From assembly GCA_943787985.1 (NCBI GenBank), contig CALSOO010000005.1:496001-560000 (forward strand): 64,000 nt of DNA, read 5' to 3'. The notes under the pieces are model-generated. The model was not told where the DNA came from. It worked only from the letters and a program-made list of their open reading frames with translations, and searched no databases. Source of the DNA: an uncultured Paracoccaceae bacterium (GTDB taxonomy: Bacteria > Pseudomonadota > Alphaproteobacteria > Rhodobacterales > Rhodobacteraceae). The position numbers and the translations under genes were made by a program. Below are positions 17,939-26,750 of the stretch, in pieces (positions within the stretch are counted from its first letter, which is position 1; every line of letters starts with the position of its first letter).

Positions 17939-17945
17939 AATTATT

Positions 17946-18095
17946 ATGGCTGATAATACAAACCTGTCTTTTACAGGTCTTACAGACGAACAGGCGCAAG
18001 AATTGCATTCTGTCTACATGAGCGGGCTCTGGCTGTTTTCAGCAGTAGCCGTGGTTGCTCACTTGGCAGTCTTCATCTGGCGTCCGTGGTTCTAA
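17946..18095 (+). CDS. pufB: PufB, LH1 antenna beta polypeptide
   Basis: A 49-residue antenna protein with the polar N-terminus [20 protein letters not shown], a single membrane span, the bacteriochlorophyll-binding His in [10 protein letters not shown], and the typical RPWF end. Strong GGAGG ribosome site. Forms the LH1 ring with PufA around the reaction centre. Followed by pufA after 15 bp. Confidence 0.97.
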   Translation: MADNTNLSFTGLTDEQAQELHSVYMSGLWLFSAVAVVAHLAVFIWRPWF

Positions 18096-18110
18096 GGAGG
18101 GATTCATAAT

Positions 18111-18281
18111 ATGGCAAAGTTCTACAAAGTTTGGCTTATCTTTGATCCCCGTCGTGTGTTCGTTGCACAAGGCGTGTTTCTGTTCCTGCTGGCAGCGATG
18201 ATTCACCTCGTCCTGCTGAGCACTGGCGGAGACGGTTACAACTGGTTCGATATTGCAGCGACTGAAAGAGCCGCTCAGTAA
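18111..18281 (+). CDS. pufA: PufA, LH1 antenna alpha polypeptide
   Basis: A 56-residue antenna protein: [18 protein letters not shown]-terminus, one membrane span, the bacteriochlorophyll-ligating His in [10 protein letters not shown], and a short YNWFD tail. The AAGGAGG ribosome site overlaps the pufB stop. A very stable hairpin follows, as in other puf operons. Confidence 0.97.
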   Translation: MAKFYKVWLIFDPRRVFVAQGVFLFLLAAMIHLVLLSTGGDGYNWFDIAATERAAQ

Positions 18282-18317
18282 GCCGACCGGTCGTTTCATT
18301 AGACCACAAGCAAAGCT

Positions 18318-18353
18318 GCGGGCGGGGCGACAATCGCGTCGTCGCCCGCCCGC
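18318..18353 (+). promoter_or_regulatory. pufA-pufL intercistronic stem-loop
   Basis: gcgggcggggcgac and gtcgcccgcccgc pair over 13 bp with one bulged G and a 9-base loop (aatcgcgtc). No T-run follows, so it is not a classical terminator. Equivalent structures in Rhodobacter stabilise the pufBA message against 3' decay and set the antenna to reaction-centre ratio. Confidence 0.8.
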
Positions 18354-18425
18354 GGCGAACCCACCACAACACAGACGGCTGACGACCCTACCAGGGCGGC
18401 GCCGCCAAACGCGGAGACTTAAGAC

Positions 18426-19277
18426 ATGGCGTTGCTCAGTTTTGAGAGAAAATATCGCGTCCGCGGAGGGACGCTGGTCGGCGGTGATTTGTTCGACTTC
18501 TGGGTCGGACCTTTTTACGTTGGCTTTTTCGGGGTCACGACGACCTTTTTCGCCCTTTTGGGCACTATTCTGATTTTTTGGGGGGCGTCCCAGCAGGGCA
18601 CCTTTAACCCGTGGCTGATCAACATCGCCCCGCCGGACCTGAGCTATGGTCTGGGCATGGCGCCTTTGCTTGAGGGCGGCCTTTGGCAGATTATCACAAT
18701 TTGCGCGACCGGGGCTTTCATCAGCTGGGCTTTGCGCGAAGTCGAGATTTGCCGCAAACTGGGCATGGGCTATCACGTTCCTGCGGGCTTCGCCTTTGCC
18801 ATTCTGGCCTATGTCACGCTGGTCATCTTTCGCCCGCTGTTGATGGGCGCGTGGGGGCATGGATTTCCATACGGTATCTTTAGTCACCTCGATTGGGTGT
18901 CCAACACCGGCTACGCCTATCTGCACTTCCACTACAATCCGGCACACATGCTGGCGGTGACCTTGTTCTTTACCACCACCCTCGCATTGGCGTTGCATGG
19001 CGGTTTGATCTTGTCGGCGGCCAACCCTGAAAAAGGGTCCGATGCGTTGACCCCTGATCACGAAGATACGTTCTTTCGCGATTACATCGGCTACTCCATC
19101 GGCACTTTGGGCATCCACCGCGTGGGATACCTGCTGGCGCTGAACGCTGTGTTCTTCTCGGCGGTGTGTATCATCATCTCCGGTCCGGTCTGGACTGCGG
19201 GTTGGCCCGAGTGGTGGAACTGGTGGTTGGACATGCCAATCTGGGGCGCATCTGCCCAGCCTGTGGGAGGAATGTGA
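18426..19277 (+). CDS. pufL: PufL, reaction centre L subunit
   Basis: A 283-residue type II reaction-centre subunit with five membrane spans, binding the special pair, accessory bacteriochlorophyll, bacteriopheophytin and quinone together with PufM. N-terminal [21 protein letters not shown] is typical, and conserved His residues in [16 protein letters not shown] and [11 protein letters not shown] are present. GGAG ribosome site. pufM starts 3 bp after the stop. Confidence 0.98.
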   Translation: MALLSFERKYRVRGGTLVGGDLFDFWVGPFYVGFFGVTTTFFALLGTILIFWGASQQGTFNPWLINIAPPDLSYGLGMAPLLEGGLWQIITICATGAFISWALREVEICRKLGMGYHVPAGFAFAILAYVTLVIFRPLLMGAWGHGFPYGIFSHLDWVSNTGYAYLHFHYNPAHMLAVTLFFTTTLALALHGGLILSAANPEKGSDALTPDHEDTFFRDYIGYSIGTLGIHRVGYLLALNAVFFSAVCIIISGPVWTAGWPEWWNWWLDMPIWGASAQPVGGM

Positions 19278-19280
19278 CCC

Positions 19281-20270
19281 ATGTTTAATACCTATCAAAA
19301 CATCTTCAACCAAGTGCAGGTCCAAGGCGTTCCCGAGTGGGGCATGGACGACGACGGCACCTTGATGGAAGAACGCATCGGCAAGCCGTTTTTCTCCAAG
19401 TTCATGGGGCTGTTTGGCAACGCTCAAATCGGTCCGATCAATGCGGAAATGTACGGGGTTATTTCCTGCATCTCTTTCATGATCTGGTTCAACATCGTCG
19501 GCTTTTCAATGCTGGTTCAGGTCGACTGGTCGGTGCCCGAACTGATCCGCCAGTTGCTTTGGCTGGCCCTTGAACCTCCGGGTCCGGAATACGGGCTGAG
19601 TTTCCCGCCGCTCAATGACGGTGGCGCGTTCATCATCGCCGGCATGTTCTTTTTGACCGGATGTGTGACGTGGTGGTTGCGGACCTACAAACTGGCGCAA
19701 CAGCACAAGATGGGCAAACACGTGGCCTGGGCTTTTGCGGCACTGTTGTTCCTGATCCTTGTGCTTGGCCTGATCCGTCCCATCCTGATGGGCAGCTGGT
19801 CAGAGGCGGTGCCATACGGCATTTTCCCGCACCTTGACTGGACCACGGCCTTTTCCATCCGCTACGGCAACTTGTACTACAACCCGTTCCACTGCCTTTC
19901 GATCTTGTTCCTGTATGGTTCTGTGTTGTTGTTCGCGATGCACGGCGGGACCATTCTGGCGGTGACCCGTTACGGCGGGGACCGCGAGTTGGAGCAAATC
20001 TACGATCGTGGCACAGCCACCGAACGGGCCGCTCTTTTCTGGCGCTGGACCATGGGCTTTAACGCCACAATGGAAGGTATTCACCGCTGGGCCTGGTGGT
20101 TCGCAGTTCTCACCCCCATCACGGGCGGCATCGGGATCTTGCTGACTGGTACGGTCGTCGACAACTGGTTCATCTGGGCGCAAGAGCACAACTTTGCTCC
20201 TATGTATGACGGATCTTATGGCTATGAGGACTACGGTTCTTATGAAGTCTTCATCGGTAAGGAGGACTAA
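19281..20270 (+). CDS. pufM: PufM, reaction centre M subunit
   Basis: A 329-residue partner of PufL with five membrane spans. Conserved segments include [38 protein letters not shown] and [18 protein letters not shown] with the iron and quinone-site His. Normal length. It runs straight into pufC with an AAGGAGG ribosome site and no pufX in between. Confidence 0.98.
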   Translation: MFNTYQNIFNQVQVQGVPEWGMDDDGTLMEERIGKPFFSKFMGLFGNAQIGPINAEMYGVISCISFMIWFNIVGFSMLVQVDWSVPELIRQLLWLALEPPGPEYGLSFPPLNDGGAFIIAGMFFLTGCVTWWLRTYKLAQQHKMGKHVAWAFAALLFLILVLGLIRPILMGSWSEAVPYGIFPHLDWTTAFSIRYGNLYYNPFHCLSILFLYGSVLLFAMHGGTILAVTRYGGDRELEQIYDRGTATERAALFWRWTMGFNATMEGIHRWAWWFAVLTPITGGIGILLTGTVVDNWFIWAQEHNFAPMYDGSYGYEDYGSYEVFIGKED

Positions 20271-20273
20271 CCC

Positions 20274-21389
20274 ATGTTGCCTAAGTGGTATAAAAAATGG
20301 AACGCGGACAATCCCACCAACATCTTTGGCCCTGCCATTGCTGTCGGGATTGCCGGAAGCGCGGTCTTCTTTGCGGCGATGGTGATCAACTGGGGCAACC
20401 CGGCGCAGACCTCCAGCTTGCAAACCGGTCCTGCCGGTACAGGGATGTCACGCACAGAGTTCAACGTGGCGCTGGCCAAGCCGGACCCGAGCATCGAAGA
20501 GTATTACTTTGATGAACCCTATGTTCCCGAGGGCGGCGAAGAGCTGGCCAAGGACCTCTACCAGAACGTTCAAGTCTTGGGCGATCTGACAGACGACAAC
20601 TTTAACCGTGTGATGCTGGCGATGACCCAATGGGTCGCGCCGGACGAGGGCTGTGCCTACTGCCACGGTGATGTGGACATCGAGGACTACGGATCAGACG
20701 ATCTGTACACCAAAGTTGTCTCGCGGCGCATGATCGAGATGACCCAGAACATCAACGAGAACTGGGATGGTCACGTCAACGCCAACAAGGAGGTCGGTGT
20801 CACATGTTACACCTGCCACCGCGGGGAAGCTGTCCCGAGCAACATCTGGTTCAAAGTGTCTCCTGTGAATGCGGCCACGGCCGGTTGGTCCGCCAACCAG
20901 AACCGTGCGACATCGATCAGCCAATCGACGTCTTTGCCATCGGACGCTTTGGAGAAATACCTGCTTGAGGAAGAAACCATCGCGGTTCACAGCCTTGAAA
21001 GCCGCGAAGAAGGTGTGCCTGGTCAAGACGATTATGCCAGCATCCAAGACACCGAACGCACCTATGCGCTGATGAACTACTTTGCCAACTCGCTTGGGGT
21101 GAACTGTGTCTTTTGCCACAACAGCCGCGCGTTCTATGACGGCGCGCAAGTCACACCACAGTGGGGCACCGCGTCTTTGGGCATCTTGATGGTTCAGGAG
21201 TTGAACAACGAATACCTTGTTCCTCTCAAAGACACCTATCCCGCAGAGCGCCTTGGCCCGATCTACGCCGATGCTCCCAAAGCGGCCTGCAAGACCTGTC
21301 ACAAAGGATACCAGCAGCCGATGCAGGGTCTGAACGTGATCGGAAACTATCCGGAACTCGCCTCGTCCGAGGCGCCCGAATACGAATAA
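20274..21389 (+). CDS. pufC: PufC, reaction-centre tetraheme cytochrome c
   Basis: A 371-residue cytochrome that re-reduces the photo-oxidised special pair from the periplasm. An N-terminal membrane anchor (PAIAVGIAGSAVFFAAMVI) is followed by four CxxCH haem sites: CAYCH, CYTCH, CVFCH and CKTCH. Its presence and the absence of pufX separate this cluster from Rhodobacter capsulatus/sphaeroides and fit Roseobacter-group phototrophs. Confidence 0.97.
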   Translation: MLPKWYKKWNADNPTNIFGPAIAVGIAGSAVFFAAMVINWGNPAQTSSLQTGPAGTGMSRTEFNVALAKPDPSIEEYYFDEPYVPEGGEELAKDLYQNVQVLGDLTDDNFNRVMLAMTQWVAPDEGCAYCHGDVDIEDYGSDDLYTKVVSRRMIEMTQNINENWDGHVNANKEVGVTCYTCHRGEAVPSNIWFKVSPVNAATAGWSANQNRATSISQSTSLPSDALEKYLLEEETIAVHSLESREEGVPGQDDYASIQDTERTYALMNYFANSLGVNCVFCHNSRAFYDGAQVTPQWGTASLGILMVQELNNEYLVPLKDTYPAERLGPIYADAPKAACKTCHKGYQQPMQGLNVIGNYPELASSEAPEYE

Positions 21390-21508
21390 CGAATTTCGCG
21401 GGCGGTGTTTGACACGCTGCCCGGGATGCCAGGCACGGACCTATGGCTTCCTTGGTCCGGGCACGGGGCTCAACACCCCGGTTCCCTTCCTGTTGGCTAC
21501 AGGAACCT

Positions 21509-21552
21509 GGCGCTGCACCTGAGGATACTTGGATGCGGCGCCTTTTTATTTT
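21509..21552 (+). terminator. Intrinsic terminator of the puf operon
   Basis: GGCGCTGCA (21509-21517) pairs with TGCGGCGCC (21534-21542) over 9 bp including one G-T pair, and is followed directly by CC-free tail tttttatttt (21543-21552). A weaker stem (ggtt...cctgt/acagg...aacc, 21480-21507) precedes it. It lies 120 bp after pufC and before dxs. Confidence 0.78.
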
Positions 21553-21614
21553 AGCGATCTGCGCATTCGAGCACTGGCAAGGTGCCCGCGCAGAGCAGAC
21601 AAAGGATGCGCGCC

Positions 21615-23558
21615 ATGACCCTGATTTCAAAAGAAACCCCTCTCCTTGACCGCGTGGCTGGCCCCGGTGATATGCGCGGCCTGAGCGATGCGCAGTTGCG
21701 CCAACTGGCCGATGAGGTCCGCAGCGAAACCGTGCATGCGGTCAGCGAAACGGGCGGGCATCTGGGATCATCCTTGGGTGTGGTAGAACTGACGGTCGCC
21801 ATTCACGCCGTGTTTGACACACCGCGCGACAAGCTGGTCTGGGATGTGGGCCACCAATGCTATCCGCATAAAATCCTGACGGGCCGCCGTGATCGCATGA
21901 GCACCTTGCGTCAAAAGGGCGGCCTGAGCGGTTTCACCAAACGCGCGGAATCCGATTTTGATCCCTTTGGGGCGGCGCATTCGTCAACGTCTATTTCTGC
22001 CGCTTTGGGCTTTGCGGTGGGCCGTGACCTTGGCCAGCCGACAGGCGACGCGATTGCCGTGATCGGGGACGGGTCCATCAGCGCAGGCATGGCCTATGAG
22101 GCGATGAACAACGCAGGGGCCGAGAGCCGCCGCCTGTTCGTGATCCTCAATGACAACGAAATGAGCATCGCCCCGCCGGTGGGCGCGATGTCGGGCTATT
22201 TGTCGAGCCTGTCCAAAGGCACGCCGCTGGCCGGTCTTGTGGCTGCCGCCGAAGGGATGGAGGCTGCATTGCCCAAACCCATGCGCGACGGGGCACGCCG
22301 CGCGCGCGAAATGGTGACAGGGCTGGAAAGCCGGGGCACGTTTTTCGAAGAACTCGGGTTTGACTACATCGGCCCCATCGACGGGCACGACATGGACCAA
22401 GTGTTGCAAGTTCTGCGCGCCGCGCGCAGTCGCGCCACAGGGCCGGTTCTGATCCACGCCTGCACGGTCAAAGGCAAAGGCTACGCACCTGCCGAAGGAT
22501 CCAGTGACAAATACCACGGCGTGTCCAAATTCAACGTCGAAACAGGCGCGCAACAAAAAGCCAAAAGCAACACACCGTCCTACACGTCGGTGTTCGGAAA
22601 TGCCTTGGCCGATGAAGCCAGCCGCGATCCGTCAATCGTGGCGGTCACGGCCGCAATGCCGTCAGGCACGGGCGTGAACATCATGGCGGACCGTTTTCCC
22701 AACCGCGTCTTTGACGTTGGCATCGCGGAACAGCATGGCGTGACCTTTGCCGCGGGGATGGCCGCATCGGGCTTGAAGCCGTTCTGCGCGATTTACTCGT
22801 CTTTCCTGCAGCGGGGGTACGACCAGATCGTGCATGACGTTGCCTTGCAAAACCTGCCTGTGCGCTTTGCCCTTGATCGGGCGGGACTTGTTGGCGCGGA
22901 CGGGCCGACGCATGCGGGGGCCTTTGACATCGGCTTTATGGCGAGTTTGCCCAACATGGTGGTCATGGCCGCCGCAGATGAAGCCGAGTTGATGCATATG
23001 GTCACCACGGCTGTCACTCATGACAGCGGCCCCATCGCCTTTCGCTATCCACGCGGCAACGGCACAGGGGTTGAAATGCCCGAACGCGGCGTGGCTTTGC
23101 CCATCGGCAAAGGGCGCATGATCCGCGAGGGCGGCACCGACGTGGCGCTGCTGTCACTGGGCACACATTTGAGCGAATGCGAAGCGGCTGCAGATATCCT
23201 TGAGGGCGAAGGGTTCAGCGTAAGCATTGCGGATGCGCGTTTCGCCAAACCGCTAGACATGGAGTTGATCGCCGCACTCGCCAAAAGCCACCGTGCGCTG
23301 ATCACGGTAGAGCAGGGCGCAATGGGCGGTTTCGGGGCTTTGGTGCTGCAAGAAATGGCAGGCGCGGGCTTGTTGGATTTCGGGCTTCGGGTGCGTGCGA
23401 TGTGCTTGCCGGACCGCTTCATCGATCAGGCTTCTCCGGATGAGATGTACCGCGATGCGGGGCTCAGCTGTGATGATATCGTCGCCAAAGTGCGCCAGAC
23501 TTTGGGCGACAGAGACAACGTGGTCGCACTTGACACGCTGGGGCAGCGCGGCGCGTGA
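21615..23558 (+). CDS. dxs: Dxs, 1-deoxy-D-xylulose-5-phosphate synthase
   Basis: A 647-residue thiamine-diphosphate enzyme that condenses pyruvate and glyceraldehyde 3-phosphate, the first step of the MEP isoprenoid pathway. The active-site His region [14 protein letters not shown], the ThDP/Mg motif [16 protein letters not shown] and the transketolase-type [12 protein letters not shown] are present. The ATG at 21615 is preferred (AAAGGA upstream); in-frame starts at 21582 and 21606 exist. Lies after the puf terminator, so it probably has its own promoter. Supplies carotenoid and phytyl precursors. Confidence 0.96.
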   Translation: MTLISKETPLLDRVAGPGDMRGLSDAQLRQLADEVRSETVHAVSETGGHLGSSLGVVELTVAIHAVFDTPRDKLVWDVGHQCYPHKILTGRRDRMSTLRQKGGLSGFTKRAESDFDPFGAAHSSTSISAALGFAVGRDLGQPTGDAIAVIGDGSISAGMAYEAMNNAGAESRRLFVILNDNEMSIAPPVGAMSGYLSSLSKGTPLAGLVAAAEGMEAALPKPMRDGARRAREMVTGLESRGTFFEELGFDYIGPIDGHDMDQVLQVLRAARSRATGPVLIHACTVKGKGYAPAEGSSDKYHGVSKFNVETGAQQKAKSNTPSYTSVFGNALADEASRDPSIVAVTAAMPSGTGVNIMADRFPNRVFDVGIAEQHGVTFAAGMAASGLKPFCAIYSSFLQRGYDQIVHDVALQNLPVRFALDRAGLVGADGPTHAGAFDIGFMASLPNMVVMAAADEAELMHMVTTAVTHDSGPIAFRYPRGNGTGVEMPERGVALPIGKGRMIREGGTDVALLSLGTHLSECEAAADILEGEGFSVSIADARFAKPLDMELIAALAKSHRALITVEQGAMGGFGALVLQEMAGAGLLDFGLRVRAMCLPDRFIDQASPDEMYRDAGLSCDDIVAKVRQTLGDRDNVVALDTLGQRGA

Positions 23559-23634
23559 CGCGCAGAATTTGGCAGGGTTCGTGTGATGTTCGACGTTGTT
23601 TCAGGAGGAAGGGCAAGCCACACAGGCGTGCGCG

Positions 23635-23874
23635 ATGACCCTTCCCAAGCTGAAACGGATCAAGGTCACGTCAGAGCGGGACCTTCAGAACTGGCTTACC
23701 AAGAATAAAGGGCATGGGCAGGATGTGATGATTGTGACCTGCAACAAAACGTCCCTCAAGAAACACATCAGCACCGTTCACTTGCACAGGGTTCTCAAAG
23801 AAACCGGATGGACGGCAGGGCGCAGCTATACGCTGGACGGGAACCTTGTGGGACATGTTGTCCACCACAATTGA
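23635..23874 (+). CDS. Small conserved-looking hypothetical protein
   Basis: A 79-residue protein from ATG 23635 (MTLPKLKRIKVTSERDLQNWL...HVVHHN), rich in Lys, His and Thr, without a signal peptide or membrane segment. I do not recognise a named family. Start could be an earlier TTG at 23596, but the preceding cAGGAGGaa there is followed by unlikely sequence. Converges with yaeQ 3 bp away. Only 76 bp separate it from dxs. Confidence 0.6.
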   Translation: MTLPKLKRIKVTSERDLQNWLTKNKGHGQDVMIVTCNKTSLKKHISTVHLHRVLKETGWTAGRSYTLDGNLVGHVVHHN

Positions 23875-23877
23875 GCC

Positions 23878-24426
23878 TTAGCGATCCGCGTCTTTCCATT
23901 TGAGCGGGGTCAGGTAAACCATGCTCTCATCGACGCTGACCATCACTTCACCATCCTGAATATTCACTTGCAGCTTCATCGCGCGGCTGGCCAGTTTGCT
24001 CAACTCCATCGTGTCCTGTTGTGAGAAGTTGATAACCGAAAGAGTGTCAAAACGGGTTGTGCTGTTCTTGATCTTGTCCCACCACGTCTCGGCGGGCTTG
24101 CCACCATAGCAATAGATGTTCACCTTTTTGGCTTTGCCACAGGACTGGCGCACGATTTTTTCGCTGGGAAGTCCCAGCGCTACCCAGACTTCCAACTCAC
24201 CGCTCAGGCTTTTTTGCCAGATGTCCGGCTCGTCATCCGTGGAAAGTCCTTTGGTCATTTCCAAGTGTTCATGAGCGTTCAATGCAAAGGCAAGCAGACG
24301 GACCATCAACCGTTCATCCGTCTCTGAGGGATGTTTGGCGATGGTCAGTTTATGGGTTTCGTAATAATGACGATCCATGTCTGACACAGAAAGTTCAGCT
24401 TTATAAATGGTGGCATTTTGCGCCAT
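23878..24426 (-). CDS. YaeQ-family protein
   Basis: A 182-residue protein with the YaeQ family layout: N-terminal ATIYKAELSVSDMDRHYYETHKLTIAKHPSETDERLMVRLLAFALNA, then EPDIWQKSLSGELEVWVALGLPSEK and a C-terminal QLSKLA-like helix. YaeQ proteins have a PD-(D/E)xK-like nuclease-related fold with no settled function. Divergent from the sugar isomerase gene across 135 bp. Confidence 0.92.
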   Translation of the reverse strand: MAQNATIYKAELSVSDMDRHYYETHKLTIAKHPSETDERLMVRLLAFALNAHEHLEMTKGLSTDDEPDIWQKSLSGELEVWVALGLPSEKIVRQSCGKAKKVNIYCYGGKPAETWWDKIKNSTTRFDTLSVINFSQQDTMELSKLASRAMKLQVNIQDGEVMVSVDESMVYLTPLKWKDADR

Positions 24427-24561
24427 GATTTGTCCTGATCTTGCAAAGATAGGGATGCGTAGTGCGTCTGGTCACTTTGTGAAAGCAGATAAAGCGCTGC
24501 GCGATATGTTATAAACCGTTACAGTTTCGCACAAGCGCCCAAAGGTTTGGAGATCCCGAAA

Positions 24562-25251
24562 ATGAAACGCTCCCGTATCAACCGGATCATTGAAGAGTCA
24601 GACGAGATGATGCGCCGTTTCGGCTTTGTCATGCCGCCTTTTGCCTATTGGTCTGCCAGTGATTTCATGGATCGCAAAGAGGCGGCCAAGAATGTGATCG
24701 ATGCGCGATGTGGTTGGGACATCACGGACTACGGCGTTGGAAAATACGACACCATGGGGCTGTTTCTGTTTACGCTGCGCAATGGTCGATTGGCAGATCT
24801 GCAACGTGGCGGGGGCATGTGCTATGCGGAAAAACTGCTGATTTCCAAACAGGATCAACTCAGCCCGATGCACACCCATCTTCTCAAGGCCGAAGACATC
24901 ATCAACCGTGGGGGCGCGACATTGGTTGTGGAGCTGTTCGGCTCAGACGGGGACGGCAATTGTGATGAAACACGCGGGGGCACCGTTTATTGCGACGGGA
25001 TCAAACGCGATTTCGCCGCGGGCGAGACATTGCGCCTTGCACCAGGTGAAAGCGTCACGCTGATGCCCGGCGATTGGCATGCATTCTGGGGCGAGGGCGG
25101 GGATGTATTGATCGGAGAGGTCTCGACGGTGAATGATGACGAGACCGACAATGTGTTCCGCGAACCTATCGGGCGATTTTCGACCATAGAGGAAGACGTG
25201 GACCCGAAACATTTGTTGGTCAGCGACTATGGCAAGTGGCTTGGGCAATGA
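24562..25251 (+). CDS. D-lyxose ketol-isomerase family protein (cupin fold)
   Basis: A 229-residue protein resembling D-lyxose isomerases (YdaE/EcSI type), which convert D-lyxose to D-xylulose with a metal. Metal-site region LSPMHTHLLKAEDIINRGG supplies two His and Glu, and the late LMPGDWHAFWGEGGDVLIGEVSTVNDDETDN supplies another His. Start: ATG at 24562 with GGAG 9 bases upstream; a TTG at 24547 is in frame. No sugar transporter neighbours, so the physiological sugar is unknown. Confidence 0.85.
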   Translation: MKRSRINRIIEESDEMMRRFGFVMPPFAYWSASDFMDRKEAAKNVIDARCGWDITDYGVGKYDTMGLFLFTLRNGRLADLQRGGGMCYAEKLLISKQDQLSPMHTHLLKAEDIINRGGATLVVELFGSDGDGNCDETRGGTVYCDGIKRDFAAGETLRLAPGESVTLMPGDWHAFWGEGGDVLIGEVSTVNDDETDNVFREPIGRFSTIEEDVDPKHLLVSDYGKWLGQ

Positions 25252-25267
25252 TCAAGAGGCCAGCGAT

Positions 25268-25963
25268 ATGAAATTTCTCGATTGGATTTGGTTCTTGTTC
25301 AAAAAGCCGACCCCTCAAGACCAAGGGAAACACAGTCAGGGCACCGCTGTGATCGACGGCAAGATTGAGAACTTTATCCACACGAGATTGGGCACACAGG
25401 ATGTTCCCCATGATCTCCGCGGTCTTTTGAGCGCTATAGCTGGCGACCCCGGGTTTGAAAAAAGTGCCAACAATCCGCTTGGAATAATTGGTGCTGAAAT
25501 TCTTTGGGCAGAAGCCACATACCCGCTTTTGGATCATACCTACATAAACGATGTGGATCGCGCGGATCCTGAGGTCATGGCAAACGTCAAGGCCATGCAA
25601 GACAACGATAAAAAGCTGAAATTTGTCATGCAGTGTGACGATACATCACTCCTTGGATACTGGCAGCCTGACCCGGACACGCCGCTGGATCAATGCGCAC
25701 TATTTTGGCTGGATACCGAAGGGCAGTATTCCCTAGCTGAAGGTGAAACCTTTTCTGAATCGCTCGCCTACCGGGCGCTTGTCGATGGTGACGAAGACAC
25801 TTACAGATCCCTGCGAGACCTGTTTCATCGTCTCGGCGTAACTATTCGGGAAACCGATGAGGCGCGCATCTTTGCTGGCATGGATGCTAGGGCAATGAAG
25901 ATTGCCCCGACACCAGAGAGCTTTAGAAGCGAACGATATGAATACTATTTGTCTCTTCCATGA
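25268..25963 (+). CDS. Hypothetical protein of unknown function
   Basis: A 231-residue soluble protein from ATG 25268 (MKFLDWIWFLFKK; AGAGG upstream). No signal peptide or repeats. The segment CDDTSLLGYWQPDP...ALFWLDTEGQYSLAEGETFSESL loosely resembles SMI1/KNR4 (SUKH) proteins, some of which are toxin-immunity proteins, but the resemblance is too weak for a call and no toxin gene is next to it. Its base composition is less GC-rich than its neighbours and a 142-bp empty stretch follows, which fits an acquired gene. Confidence 0.65.
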   Translation: MKFLDWIWFLFKKPTPQDQGKHSQGTAVIDGKIENFIHTRLGTQDVPHDLRGLLSAIAGDPGFEKSANNPLGIIGAEILWAEATYPLLDHTYINDVDRADPEVMANVKAMQDNDKKLKFVMQCDDTSLLGYWQPDPDTPLDQCALFWLDTEGQYSLAEGETFSESLAYRALVDGDEDTYRSLRDLFHRLGVTIRETDEARIFAGMDARAMKIAPTPESFRSERYEYYLSLP

Positions 25964-26105
25964 CTCCGTGCCCTGTTATTTTGAACCCGGAGCCGGCCTA
26001 GGGGTGGATCGACGTTATCCCGCCGACGGCCCGCTGCCCCATTGACGGTCTTGGGTAGGGCACGGCATGTTAACACCTTGTGAGTGAGTAAACGGGAGAG
26101 TTGTC

Positions 26106-26741
26106 ATGTTTGACGAACATAAATCCAATAGGCGCGGACCGGGGCGGACGATACGGCAGGATTGGGTGAACGCTGCACTGGACACGCTTGTGTGTGAAGG
26201 TGCAGAGCAGGTCAAGGTTTTGACGTTGGCTGCAACTTTGGACTGCCCGCGGTCCAGCTTTTATTGGTACTTCAAAAACCGCAAAGAGTTGATGGATGCG
26301 CTGCTGGAGCACTGGGAGGCCACCAACACCAAAGCCCTGATTGACGCCAGCACCCAAGACGCCGATACGATTTGTCTGGCAATGGCGAAATTGTTTGGTA
26401 ACTGGGTTTATGGCACCGATTTTGACACCAAGCTTGATTTCGCAATCCGCGACTGGGCACGCCGCTGTGACAGGGTGCGCGGGGCGCTTGAAGCCAGCGA
26501 CGACACCCGGATCGGAGCGATCGAAGCGATGTTCAAGCGGTTCGGCTATGACGATCAAGAATGTGATGTCCGCGCTCGGATCGTTTATTTCACCCAAATT
26601 GGCTATGCTACTCTGGATCAACGCGAAACCTGGGAAACCCGAATGACACGCGGCGCGGTTTATCTGTATTGTATGACCGGCCAACACCCAACCGCTGCCG
26701 AGGCCGAAACCCTGCAAATGTATCCCCCCAAAGACACCTAA
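26106..26741 (+). CDS. TetR-family transcriptional regulator
   Basis: A 211-residue regulator. The N-terminal helix-turn-helix is RQDWVNAALDTLVCEGAEQVKVLTLAATLDCPRSSFYWYFKNRKEL, including the classic SSFYWYF recognition helix; the C-terminal ligand-binding part has no known signature. It is the first gene of the aminotransferase-CoA enzyme-M20 run, 9 bp upstream of the next gene, and probably regulates that locus in response to its substrate. Ribosome site GGGAGAG. Confidence 0.93.
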   Translation: MFDEHKSNRRGPGRTIRQDWVNAALDTLVCEGAEQVKVLTLAATLDCPRSSFYWYFKNRKELMDALLEHWEATNTKALIDASTQDADTICLAMAKLFGNWVYGTDFDTKLDFAIRDWARRCDRVRGALEASDDTRIGAIEAMFKRFGYDDQECDVRARIVYFTQIGYATLDQRETWETRMTRGAVYLYCMTGQHPTAAEAETLQMYPPKDT

Positions 26742-26750
26742 AGGCTTTTT

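Noticed and set aside
20271-20273. A pufX gene after pufM
   Set aside because: pufC follows pufM after 3 bp, so there is no room for pufX; pufC occupies that place.
24507-24523. TGT-N11-ACA upstream of the D-lyxose isomerase-like gene
   Set aside because: The spacer is 11, not 12 bp, it is single, and the neighbouring genes have no pigment role.
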